Source: Mnemiopsis leidyi
Lineage: Eukaryota; Ctenophora; Tentaculata; Lobata; Bolinopsidae
Length of the DNA stretch: 21,900 bases
Direction: 5' to 3'
Assembly (NCBI GenBank): GCA_000226015.1
Contig: JH153313.1
Coordinates: forward strand, 181,132 to 203,031
Position numbers and translations under genes: made by a program. The stretch's first letter is position 1. Every line of letters starts with the position of its first letter. Below the pieces are notes generated by a model. The model did not search any database and had not been told where the DNA came from. It was given only the letters and a program-made list of their open reading frames with translations. This document shows, piece by piece, positions 15,301-21,900 of this stretch.

Positions 15301-17830
15301 GCGCGTAGGTACTATTATGATTCTCTGATTTGGCGCATTAGTATAGTTTAAACGATTTTCTTTCAATACCAATCCTTTGCCAAATCGTAAGATAGCTTGA
15401 CTGTGTTGCCACATTTATAATATTATCACAGAATTAAAGCGAAAGCTAAGTAGATTTTACCGGGAAGGGACTGGATAGACCCGCTTTCTTGAACAACGTC
15501 GAAACCAGCTGGCGAAGCGTTGCCAGAGGCTATCACATCCTCTCCTATTTCTTCGACTTTGCCTGAAGTGGTGGTCCATTGTGACAAAACCCTTAATAAA
15601 GTTCCCCTAATAATGATTACAAATACTAATTTGTTAATTAAAGCTTAAATCAAACAATTTTTTTGAGCGAGCTACTTATCTTGTTGCTTGACAGATTACA
15701 CTTTTTTTCTTAAAATTTTTCTCATTAAGTGTTACGAAACCGTTGTTCTAGAAAATATTCATGATATTGATTATGTCAATGTTAGTTAACAATTTCATAA
15801 AATTGTATCGGGTTTAAAAACACCCAGTTACCCTGTAAGTTACCCAACTTTTCTCGCAGGACATGGAAGTGCAGATACTGACGCCCCGTCTTGGTGACAC
15901 GAGGAAGGCCATACTACAAGAATCTAACGGCTACAAGCCCATCAGCATCAGTGAAAGTAAAACACTATCCTCGGAGACATTGACCAAGCCATGGTCGGGC
16001 CATCTGTTCTGCATGTTTGTAGTGTTTGGAATCGCCTCTTTGGCGCCATGGAACATGTTCATCACAGCCACAGCCTACTTTGAGTCAAAATTTAACGGAT
16101 CTACCCCCGAAATTGAGGAAAATTACCAAAACTATTTTCAAACGGGGGCAATCTGCACTGACGTGGTGATCAGTTTCTTGACAGTTCCCCTGGTCCGTTT
16201 CATCAAGATACCCAAACTGGTGTACTTCTCCAACTCTGTCATGCTGGGAATGTTTGTCCTGACAGCGATCCTGGCCAAGGTGGACTCCAGCTCCTGGGCT
16301 AGAGACTTCTTCCTTCTGACGGAGGTGTGTTTCTGCACCATGTGCGGAGGAGGGGCCATGTTCATCAGCACCATGTGGGCTATTACTTCCTCCATGGACC
16401 CCATCTACATCGATGCGTTCCTGATCGGCATGACATTTGCGGGGATCATGGCCGCGGGACTGACCATCATCACCCTCTCTATTCCCGGGATTGACTTTGT
16501 AGGAGCAGGATTCTGGTACTTCGTAGCCGCAGCAGCGATCCTTCTCCTCTCACTGGTGTTATTCTCCCAGTTCCACTGTCACTTCTACCAGGACAGCAAC
16601 ACTGAGGTAGATTCTGGAACTCTGCCGGTCTCCAGCACGACCCTGTCCAAGACGGAGAGGACCCCTATCCACCAGTTGATCAGGGACACCTTCCCCCAGG
16701 GTTATTCCTGCTTCTTCGTGCTCTACATCACCTTCGTGATGTTCCCAGCCGTGCTGTCCACCATGAAGTCCACAGCGGACCCGGAGTCTACCTGGGCTAG
16801 CCGGTACTTCTTGCCGGTGTCTTTGTTCATGATCTTCAACATTGGAGACCTGATAGGACGACTTGTTGCCCGTGTGGTCGAGTTTCCAGGACGACGACTT
16901 ATACCCTGGTATACCACCGCACGTGTAGTCTTCGTCTTCCTTATGGTCATGTGTAATCTCCAGCCACGCTCTGACAGCGCCCCGGTTTGGTTCAAGCATG
17001 ATGTCATACCGTCCACCTTAGTTTTCCTCTTCGCGGCAACGAGTGGCCAGATCCTCACGCTCTGCTTGAGATATGCTGCGGAGATCGGAACAAGCAGGGC
17101 GGACAAGGCAACTATTGGTACCATCATGGGAGTCCACGGAGCAATGGGTCGAGTTTTGGGTAGTCTTAGCACCTATATTGTGTTTTTAGCTATCAGATAA
17201 GCGATTTTAGCACAAAATTTAGACTTTAGAGTTTATATTTATAGAGAAAGGTTTTAAGTTATGATACGTATTGACTCGGAGAACTGAGCAGTGCTATAAA
17301 TAGATGGTCTGGGAATCAAAAGCATTTAGATTTTATGCAGTTATCTACGCAATTATCTATCAATGCAACAATTTGAATAAAATCTTTTTTCGTGGTTTTG
17401 CTGATAAGTGTTAATGTATCCCCATAGTAGTGCCATGCGTGTCTGCTATATAACTTCCATGTCCGTCAAGTCTTCAAAACGTTACTTTTCTTTCTTTTTT
17501 TGCAACAGGTTTGAAATTTCAGTGGTATTCTTCAAATCATGAATAGAAGTTGATTTACAGACCTCACCCACAATTAACAATTACAACCTGGAATCAACAA
17601 CACCTCTTTAATATACAAAAGTACAAAACAAAATCCCACAACTTATAGAATAGACGTACCCTCGTGCACGCCAACAGAAGAGTCGCTGGTGTAGTGGGAC
17701 CTCAAGAAGACAGGCTTGAGCTGAGACTGGGAGATGGGGACAGCTGGCTCCGTGGCAGGTCCGATACTCTCCAGCAGGGGAAATATGAGCTGTACTCCAC
17801 CTACACACGCCAGAATGTCCTGGGGTTTTT
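12220..17830 (-). CDS. Partial neurobeachin-family BEACH protein, DUF4704/armadillo-like region (minus-strand exons 17830-17660, 15562-15461, 14912-14782, 14537-14438, 14286-14200, 13346-13191, 12311-12220)
   Basis: Seven minus-strand exons with GT-AG borders join with phases 1,1,0,1,1,1 and give 279 uninterrupted codons (839 nt). The chain runs PQDILACVGGVQLIFPLLES, TNGFAVIGALL, PPDELNMQLVKSLQSL, DIYQHILFNFELWS, HIQYLSVIIKD, YGVQFMLDAVRLY, FVKFYMRHGIQLTEVKSIL. This order matches what I know of the DUF4704 region between the LamG-like and PH-BEACH parts of NBEA, LRBA and NBEAL1/2. Those proteins are large cytosolic scaffolds in vesicle trafficking and granule or receptor sorting. BEACH and WD40 exons are not in the window. 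The next 3' exon (phase 0) was not found left of 12220, and the 5' exons must lie right of 17830. It could be an intact gene with long introns or a fragment; no stop or frameshift is seen in the visible part. The family call is firm, the paralogue is not. Confidence 0.82.
12486..12545. repeat. Three copies of TTTGTACAACTG
   Basis: Copies start at 12486, 12510 and 12523; the first and third continue with ATTGTTGAT. It is a small local duplication inside a neurobeachin intron. Confidence 0.8.
13191..13346 (-). CDS. Neurobeachin-family exon f
   Basis: The acceptor is TACCTCCACAG; it encodes AHIQYLSVIIKDNLQLCRRL, YGVQFMLDAVRLY and LRRAIFG, with donor TTCG before GTGAGA. HIQYLS.IIKD and YGVQF.LD..R.Y are strong family signatures. 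Confidence 0.85.
13347..14199. other. Neurobeachin intron with no supported gene
   Basis: Two plus-strand open frames (13544-13798, 13803-14000) lie here, but neither has a convincing start, splice sites or recognisable protein. The segment around 13740-13770 ending in GAAACGTC resembles the 3' parts of dispersed invertebrate repeats; this is only an impression. Confidence 0.35.
13462..13485. repeat. 12-bp tandem duplication
   Basis: GGTACCTTTTCC occurs twice in a row inside an intron of the neurobeachin-family gene. Confidence 0.85.
14200..14286 (-). CDS. Neurobeachin-family exon e
   Basis: The acceptor is TAATAATTTCAG; it encodes YSPLLHDIYQHILFNFELWS and KVDHEVRIG, with the donor ATAG before GTACGT. 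The IYQHILFNF.LWS motif is close to family members. Confidence 0.82.
14438..14537 (-). CDS. Neurobeachin-family exon d
   Basis: The acceptor is AATCTTCATCAG; it encodes IPPDELNMQLVKSLQSLCLL and LSHDVNPINSTDE, leaving in phase 1 before GTAGTT. It corresponds to the family's VP..LL...VL.ALQ.L helix. Confidence 0.78.
14782..14912 (-). CDS. Neurobeachin-family exon c
   Basis: The acceptor is CACGTTTTCAG; it encodes RFIILLEEMLRDCPTNQESL and TNGFAVIGALLIN, ending before GTAAGA (phase 0). The HGFAVIGALL-type motif is characteristic of the family. Confidence 0.82.
15461..15562 (-). CDS. Neurobeachin-family exon b (variable linker)
   Basis: The acceptor is CCACCACTTCAG; it encodes GKVEEIGEDVIASGNASPAG and a Ser/Gln-rich end, with the donor CTTCCCG before GTAAAA. 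It has no strong family motif, as expected for the variable linker after FPLLE, but it is 102 nt with phase 1 on both sides and fits its neighbours exactly. Confidence 0.6.
15847..15859 (+). promoter_or_regulatory. Splice acceptor-like site just before the ENT start codon
   Basis: ACTTTTCTCGCAG is a pyrimidine tract plus AG ending three bases before ATG 15863, suggesting a 5' UTR intron. The upstream exon was not identified. Confidence 0.45.
15863..17200 (+). CDS. Equilibrative nucleoside transporter (SLC29/ENT family), single-exon CDS
   Basis: 445 residues, the usual ENT length (about 450), with about 11 hydrophobic segments. The TM1 signature PWNMFITA is at 62-69. A predicted N-glycosylation site NGS (78-80) sits in the first extracellular loop, as in ENT1. 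TM8 carries YFLPVSLFMIFNIGDLIGR, with the conserved Asp and Gly-Arg. ENTs carry nucleosides (some also nucleobases or monoamines) by facilitated diffusion across plasma or organelle membranes. The C-terminal motif usually written SNGYL reads TSGQIL here, a divergence that could affect substrate range. ATG 15863 is chosen because an in-frame stop lies at 15836 and no earlier ATG intervenes. Directly upstream, ACTTTTCTCGCAG resembles a splice acceptor, so the 5' UTR may be spliced. The CDS has no intron, is clearly GC-richer than its surroundings, and lies antisense in an intron of the neurobeachin-family gene. A retrocopy origin is plausible. Confidence 0.93.
   Translation: MEVQILTPRLGDTRKAILQESNGYKPISISESKTLSSETLTKPWSGHLFCMFVVFGIASLAPWNMFITATAYFESKFNGSTPEIEENYQNYFQTGAICTDVVISFLTVPLVRFIKIPKLVYFSNSVMLGMFVLTAILAKVDSSSWARDFFLLTEVCFCTMCGGGAMFISTMWAITSSMDPIYIDAFLIGMTFAGIMAAGLTIITLSIPGIDFVGAGFWYFVAAAAILLLSLVLFSQFHCHFYQDSNTEVDSGTLPVSSTTLSKTERTPIHQLIRDTFPQGYSCFFVLYITFVMFPAVLSTMKSTADPESTWASRYFLPVSLFMIFNIGDLIGRLVARVVEFPGRRLIPWYTTARVVFVFLMVMCNLQPRSDSAPVWFKHDVIPSTLVFLFAATSGQILTLCLRYAAEIGTSRADKATIGTIMGVHGAMGRVLGSLSTYIVFLAIR
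17376..17381 (+). terminator. Candidate poly(A) signal of the ENT gene
   Basis: AATAAA 176 nt after the ENT stop, followed by a T-rich stretch (AATCTTTTTT), typical of a cleavage region. Confidence 0.55.
17660..17830 (-). CDS. Neurobeachin-family exon a (start of DUF4704)
   Basis: The minus-strand acceptor is GACCTTATCAG; it encodes KPQDILACVGGVQLIFPLLE and a less conserved Ser/Pro stretch, ending at CACGAGG before GTACGT. In and out phases are both 1 (171 nt). Confidence 0.82.
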
Positions 17831-18348
17831 CTGATAAGGTCGACAAGAAAATGATAGAACCCAACGTTAAAGTGGTCAAATGCGTTTTTGCGAGTATCGA
17901 AGAACTTTTACTATGATTCTTCTAAAAATGGTAGAATCTAAGATTTTGGGGAACTTGTAAACGAGAGTTATATATTCATACGTGTGAAATGAAATCGACC
18001 CTCGCTTATAATTTTGACCATTTCTATGTTCGGTGTCAATAGTTATCATGTCGACAACTTATATCGGACCAGTATGTTAATGACCTAGATCAGAAGTGCG
18101 TTGTTAGGGGGAAGTTTTAAATGAGACGGTTTCGTGGGAATCGTTAAAACTTTAAACATCATGTTATGTACTACTTATGTGTGTAAGTATAAAGGTAACT
18201 TTTCTGTAGTAAAACACTTTCACTTTCCACTTGAGCACTTGAACCTGCTCAGCAGTAAGCAACTAATGCTTGTAACTGTTTTCACTTGATAAAACGGTTA
18301 TCTTTTATAGAGAACGGTATTTTTGGGATATCTATCAAATTATCGAAG
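17831..18348. other. Non-coding stretch between the neurobeachin exon and the GPCR
   Basis: No exon with a phase 1 donor that could precede the neurobeachin exon at 17830 was found on the minus strand, and no plus-strand gene is supported. Confidence 0.4.
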
Positions 18349-18432
18349 ATTTTAAACCTCATTTCTCATAGTATATTGGCCCTGTGTACGTTCTCGGTCG
18401 TGGAATATTCTTACAGAAATGAGGTTTGAAAT
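18349..18432. repeat. 18-bp inverted repeat with 48-nt loop
   Basis: ATTTTAAACCTCATTTCT (18349-18366) and its complement at 18415-18432 pair at 17 of 18 positions. It could form a hairpin of about 84 nt; origin unknown (small fold-back element or RNA hairpin). Confidence 0.7.
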
Positions 18433-18673
18433 TTGAGACACCTCAACAAACTAGAAGTACCGCAGAATATCGTAGGGCCCTACTTAAAAGTCAAAGTTGT
18501 TATAAAATGCTCGCATGCGAAATATTCCGGACTTCAACTTTGCGAATGAGTATGGTTACGGCTCCCTCAATCTTGCAGTTTTCCAGTGAATTACGTTCAT
18601 CAACCTAAAAAAACGTTGCAACAGTATCTTGCTTCACTCTTACAAAGTTTCAACAATTTCACGTCCAACCACC

Positions 18674-19669
18674 ATGCAAATCATCATCGACCTATCCAAC
18701 AACACTAAATATCCCGAAATCGACAAATTTTTCGGATTTTCAACGTGGACTGTAATCTACATGCAACTTCAGTTGTGGCTGACAACGCCCCTTGCGGTGG
18801 TGGGCAATACAATAGTAATCTACACCTCAATCCAGTACCAATCTCTTAACATGGACAGAATATCTTGTGCTTTGTTAGAAAACCTAGCAGCAGCTGATCT
18901 GGTGCTGATCGTTTTTGGGGGCTGGCCAGTCAACGCCACATTTCTCGCCAACAGCTGGAAATTAGGAAAAGTAGGATGTTTCCTGAACTTCTACATCACC
19001 CTTGCAGGAGGAGTTTGTGAGATCGTCACCTTAGCTGCGATCTCGCTGTATCGTGCTGTGCTGCTGAAAAATCCCTTCTTACTAAGAGGAATTTCCGAGG
19101 AAAGGATCAGGGTTGGTATAATTGGATTGTGGATGATTGCCTGCATCATGCCTCTGACCTCGTTCTTTCTCGAAAGCGTCATATTCTACGAGCCTAAAGA
19201 AATGTCCTGCTCTTCGAGTTTGTACGACACACCCAACATTGGACTATACACGTTATTCTTCCTGCTCTTTGTTCTACCCTTGTGTACCATCTTTATCAGT
19301 AACATTGTCATGCTTATCGTCTCTGCTCGGTACAGAAGGAGGATGGTTGAAAGAAGTGGGTCTGGAGAGGAGAATAACATGAGGGCTGTCCTAACCGTTA
19401 CCTGTGTTTGCTGGCTCTTCCTCATCTCCTGGCTGCCTTGGATCGTTAAGATCTTCTACAAGTCGTACGGGGCGGAGCTACCCGCCTGGTACTTTATCTT
19501 CCAAGCACATGTGTTAACTCTCAACGTTATCCTTAACCCGGTCATCTACACCTTGACTAACAGGAGTTTTAAGGCGGTTGTCAAGAAGAGGGTGCTGGGT
19601 AAAGTTTGGTCTGTTTGCTGCAGGAAAAGTGGAGAAAATGGAATAAACCTGCAAATACAGAGATCCTGA
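18674..19669 (+). CDS. Rhodopsin-like (class A) GPCR, orphan, single exon
   Basis: 331 residues with seven hydrophobic segments. The start is ATG 18674 in an ideal context (ACCACCATGC); the frame is open 45 nt further upstream, but only with a TTG. Landmarks (numbered from this Met): NNT glycosylation site at 9-11; GN in TM1 (44-45); LENLAAAD with the TM2 Asp at 75; Cys 102 at the top of TM3 and Cys 179 in loop 2 for the disulphide; SLYR (124-127) where most class A receptors have D/E-R-Y; CWLFLISWLP in TM6 (Trp 253, Pro 255); NPVIY in TM7 (288-292); CC at 315-316, likely palmitoylated; and a basic third loop RYRRRM. The ligand cannot be told; a peptide-type receptor is my guess. The D-to-L/Y change in the DRY motif may raise basal activity or alter G-protein coupling. 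Absence of introns is common for this class. If the neurobeachin gene extends to the right, this gene too lies in one of its introns, antisense. Confidence 0.92.
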   Translation: MQIIIDLSNNTKYPEIDKFFGFSTWTVIYMQLQLWLTTPLAVVGNTIVIYTSIQYQSLNMDRISCALLENLAAADLVLIVFGGWPVNATFLANSWKLGKVGCFLNFYITLAGGVCEIVTLAAISLYRAVLLKNPFLLRGISEERIRVGIIGLWMIACIMPLTSFFLESVIFYEPKEMSCSSSLYDTPNIGLYTLFFLLFVLPLCTIFISNIVMLIVSARYRRRMVERSGSGEENNMRAVLTVTCVCWLFLISWLPWIVKIFYKSYGAELPAWYFIFQAHVLTLNVILNPVIYTLTNRSFKAVVKKRVLGKVWSVCCRKSGENGINLQIQRS

Positions 19670-19725
19670 CTTGGTGCAATGCTGCAAGACCAGATTGACT
19701 TGGAGCAATGCTGCAAGACCAGATT
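19668..19725. repeat. 29-bp tandem duplication spanning the GPCR stop codon
   Basis: Units 19668-19696 and 19697-19725 differ by one base (GTGCAATG versus GAGCAATG). The first unit begins with the last two bases of the TGA stop. Confidence 0.95.
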
Positions 19726-20154
19726 GATATCGATATTAATTGGTATCTTTATCTATTAAGGACGTTTCATAAACATTACATGCGGTAATGAATACGATCA
19801 TGCGTGAACATTTCCATTGTTTTTGATTTTGTAAAGCCTTTTTCTTTTCCATGACTGGTTCCAGTCCTTACATAATTTAATAACCACGCCAAATTTCTGC
19901 AAAACTTGCAGATTTAACGGTGGGGTTGGAGTTAAGATTATTACTTGTGCAGATTGCAGATACGGTGAACTTAGCCGGAGTTTATAACTGCAGCGGCGGA
20001 TCTGAATATCGAATAATGACTGGGAATTACAATGGCTTCAATTATTTGGAGCTTAAAGGCAGGGAGGTGTCAAGTGTATTAATCTTGCACGGAGAAGTAA
20101 TGGTGTGGTAGTTTGTCGAACGTGTACTCGTGTAGGCTTTGTTTTGCGTTTCAA
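19726..20154. other. Downstream of the GPCR, no supported gene
   Basis: Includes the GPCR 3' flank. A 63-codon plus-strand frame at 19920-20111 lacks an ATG start and a recognisable product. No clear AATAAA was seen. Confidence 0.4.
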
Positions 20155-20245
20155 GTTGTATAGTTATGCATTTGTATAGTCGTGTATTTGTATAGTTTTG
20201 TACTTGTAAAGTTGTGTAGTTGTATTTTTATGTGTAGTTGTGTTC
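20155..20245. repeat. Degenerate tandem repeat, about 17-18 bp unit
   Basis: Variants of TTGTATAGTTGTGTA follow one another (TTGTATAGTTATGCAT, TTGTATAGTCGTGTAT, TTGTATAGTTTTGTAC, TTGTAAAGTTGTGTAG, TTGTATTTTTATGTGT). A decayed microsatellite-like array. Confidence 0.8.
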
Positions 20246-20530
20246 ATTAGTTCTTTTTCGACCGTCGTATTGAGCTCCTGTTCTCTCTTAGTTAAAATTT
20301 AACTTTTAAAACCTTGAAGATTACTTAAGTTACTTTAATGGACACTTACCTTTAGCATACGACGTTCTGATAAACTTTTTTCTCATGGCGATCAGGAACA
20401 TTGGTGAGAAGTTTTAGGACCTTAATCCTTAATAAGTCGGACAAGGTGTAAGACGTATGAAATCATTTGGCCATCTGTAGATCATAGTGCAGCAAAAGTA
20501 AACACTATAAACTGATAACCCACGTTTCTG
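20246..20530. other. Non-coding stretch with one minus-strand donor-bounded frame
   Basis: On the minus strand, ATG at 20401 opens MFLIAMRKKFIRTSYAK and runs into a strong donor (TAAAG before GTAAGT, exon edge 20350, phase 1). The phase would fit the neurobeachin exon at 17830, but the residues match nothing I recognise. Otherwise empty. Confidence 0.25.
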
Positions 20531-20636
20531 ATTGGCCCCCTAAAACCTTGTCGCATATTCTTATTGGACAGATGCGGGGTCACATGCTGTTTGCAAGAAC
20601 CAATCAACACACATGTTGAGCGTCTACTGGACCAAT
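20531..20636. promoter_or_regulatory. Cluster of four CCAAT boxes
   Basis: ATTGG at 20531 and 20563 and CCAAT at 20600 and 20632, spaced 32, 37 and 32 bp, the outer pairs in opposite orientation. NF-Y sites are often spaced at about 32 bp, so this may be a promoter; the direction and gene are unknown. Confidence 0.4.
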
Positions 20637-20719
20637 CAGAATTCAGAACCTCCATTTCAATAGAGAGCTTATCAGGTTTCACAGGGATGATAAATTGAAC
20701 TTTTGTAAACACCTTAATG

Positions 20720-21198
20720 AGAAAATAGTGATTTTATAAACGACACAAACGATCTTTTTGATGCCCCGAACGTTATCTGTGATTGATAATATAGATAAGC
20801 TCTGAAAACAATGGATATCTTTTCATATTTTATTGAAACCCGCTAATGCAGTCTTTTATCCTCTACTTCATTTTCTAGGGAGAAACAATCAATTCTAGAC
20901 TACGTCTTCAATATGCAAAGTGTTTTATTGATACATTTCGAAGGAATTTTATTATTTTTGTTTCGCCTGCAGTGGTCAAAGATTTATTCAAAAATTTTCC
21001 ATTTAGAAACAGCTAATTTGTCTGATTTTAAATACTGTCAAAAATGAGATAAGATACACGGTTGACAGTGTTTAATTTATAGAAATTAATTTTGACGTCA
21101 GTTTTCTCCTTAACATTCTTGGACAGTGTTTTTTGGCAGCTTCAGATGATGATTATTTCACGTTTTACCTCTTTTTCGTTTGGTTTCCAGTTAACCCA
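20720..21198. other. AT-rich non-coding stretch
   Basis: No gene supported. A strong plus-strand acceptor-like sequence (TTTTTCGTTTGGTTTCCAG) lies at about 21172-21190 but leads to only a very short frame. Confidence 0.4.
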
Positions 21199-21217
21199 TC
21201 TGTGATCTCATCACAGA
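21199..21217. other. Small perfect hairpin
   Basis: TCTGTGA-TCTCA-TCACAGA, a 7-bp stem with a 5-nt loop; no U-tract or gene context, so meaning is unclear. Confidence 0.5.
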
Positions 21218-21240
21218 GAACTGATCGCATACAAATATGT

Positions 21241-21336
21241 TGATTTAACTTCAGCTGAGGCTCTAAGTATACAATCTTTAGACAGCTATGAGACCTGGTC
21301 ACACACAAAATATATGATTTAACTTCAGCTGAGGCT
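21241..21336. repeat. Two direct copies of a 22-bp sequence
   Basis: The 22 bp at 21241-21262 recur exactly at 21315-21336 (offset 74), both preceded by ACAAATATGT/ACAAAATATA-like sequence and followed within about 10 nt by ACAATC. It is probably a diverged tandem duplication of about 74 bp. Confidence 0.8.
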
Positions 21337-21484
21337 TTGTTGAAACAATCCTAACCTTTATGTTCCACGTGCTGAGATTATGTCCTGTCAGTCGACCGTT
21401 TAGTCTCTCCGCCGGAGTTTTGTTCGCCACCAAGTCCAGAACAACGTGGTCTTTAGACGCCTGAAGTTAGGAACTTTTATCATC

Positions 21485-21686
21485 ACAGCGCTGGCAAGCG
21501 CGACCGGTTTTTTCTTCTCCTTCCACCAAACCGGCCGAAGGCCGCTGCCGAAGGCAGCGGCCTGAGGCTGTTAGCCGGCCGAGGTCCGCTGCCGAAGGCA
21601 GCGGTCCGAGGCCGATCGCCTCCGTTAGTGGTAACATGTACCACAGAAGTAATCGAAGTTTTTGTTTAAAAACTTGCCAGCGCTGT
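21485..21686. mobile_element. MITE-like element: 14-bp inverted ends around two GC-rich hairpins
   Basis: ACAGCGCTGGCAAG at 21485-21498 is the exact inverse complement of 21673-21686. Between them are two tandem copies (about 21531-21569 and 21575-21614) of a hairpin GCCGCTGCC-GAA-GGCAGCGGC type, in marked contrast to the AT-rich flanks. No target-site duplication is clear, so the mobile-element call is inference. Confidence 0.45.
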
Positions 21687-21900
21687 AATTATACAAAATT
21701 GGTACGATTTGGCAAAAATGGCCATGTTCAGGTGCCTTAAAAACCATGTTAAAATAGAGATAGAAACTTGAAACTTTGCAAATCTACTAGAAGTTGTCCA
21801 AACCGATGGCAAAAAAAATTTGAAGGTCAACAGGAATCAGGAAGGGGGTTTCTGGAACCCCTGGTTTTACAAACTAAATTGTCGTGTGATATATATATAT
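21687..21900. other. Non-coding end with (AT)n
   Basis: No gene seen. The last 12 or so bases are an AT dinucleotide run cut by the window edge. Confidence 0.5.

Noticed and set aside
16559-17172. Minus-strand frames of 146 and 149 codons inside the ENT gene
   Set aside because: Reverse-strand shadows of a GC-rich CDS with clear ENT motifs on the plus strand.
20482-20712. 76-codon minus-strand frame
   Set aside because: Covers the CCAAT cluster; no family resemblance.
21173-21245. Strong plus-strand splice acceptor with short frame NPSVISSQRTDRIQIC
   Set aside because: Only one frame is open and for 16 codons; no partner exon identified.
21360-21464. 34-codon ORF starting MFHVLRLCPVSRPF, reminiscent of a mitochondrial presequence
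   Set aside because: Too short, no donor site before the stop, no further evidence.

Overview
The window looks like AT-rich nuclear DNA from an invertebrate animal. Coding sequence is split by canonical GT-AG introns, long stretches are non-coding, and one gene belongs to the animal/eukaryotic neurobeachin family. A mollusc or other lophotrochozoan fits the style (secreted VWC/mucin-type genes, tandem repeats), but that is inference; no sequence search was possible. I see no prokaryotic operon, CRISPR array, tRNA or rRNA.

Left part (1-3100): a short tandem repeat, then a three-exon plus-strand gene (962-2670) for a small secreted acidic protein of about 135 residues and unknown family. Its introns hold a fold-back element and a patch of TAATGGGACC-type repeats. 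Middle left (about 3300-10520): a seven-exon plus-strand gene whose exon phases close perfectly (1569 nt, 522 residues). It has a signal peptide, a dibasic processing site, one complete ten-cysteine von Willebrand factor C domain, and a long cysteine-free Ser/Thr-rich mucin-like tail. Intron 3 is mostly a 55/35-bp minisatellite whose unit is a copy of the end of exon 3 together with its splice donor, so the intron is a ladder of about 12 donor copies.

Right half: on the minus strand, seven exons between 17830 and 12220 join in phase to encode 279 residues of the DUF4704 (armadillo-like) region of a neurobeachin-family BEACH protein (NBEAL/NBEA/LRBA type). The gene is partial here: earlier exons would lie to the right, and the next exon to the left was not found. 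Inside its first visible intron, on the opposite strand, sits an uninterrupted 445-codon equilibrative nucleoside transporter (SLC29/ENT) CDS, visibly more GC-rich than its surroundings. To the right is a single-exon rhodopsin-like GPCR (18674-19669), possibly also nested in the same host gene. Between the VWC gene and the neurobeachin exons (10.5-12.2 kb) are CCAAT boxes, small hairpins and one candidate first exon on the plus strand. The last 2 kb hold another CCAAT cluster, a direct repeat, and a 200-bp element with 14-bp inverted ends around two GC-rich hairpins.

The genes do not form a pathway. Two adjacent secreted-protein genes suggest an extracellular or secretory locus, while the right half shows gene nesting: possible retrogene-like, intron-poor receptor and transporter genes within or beside a large intron-rich BEACH gene.
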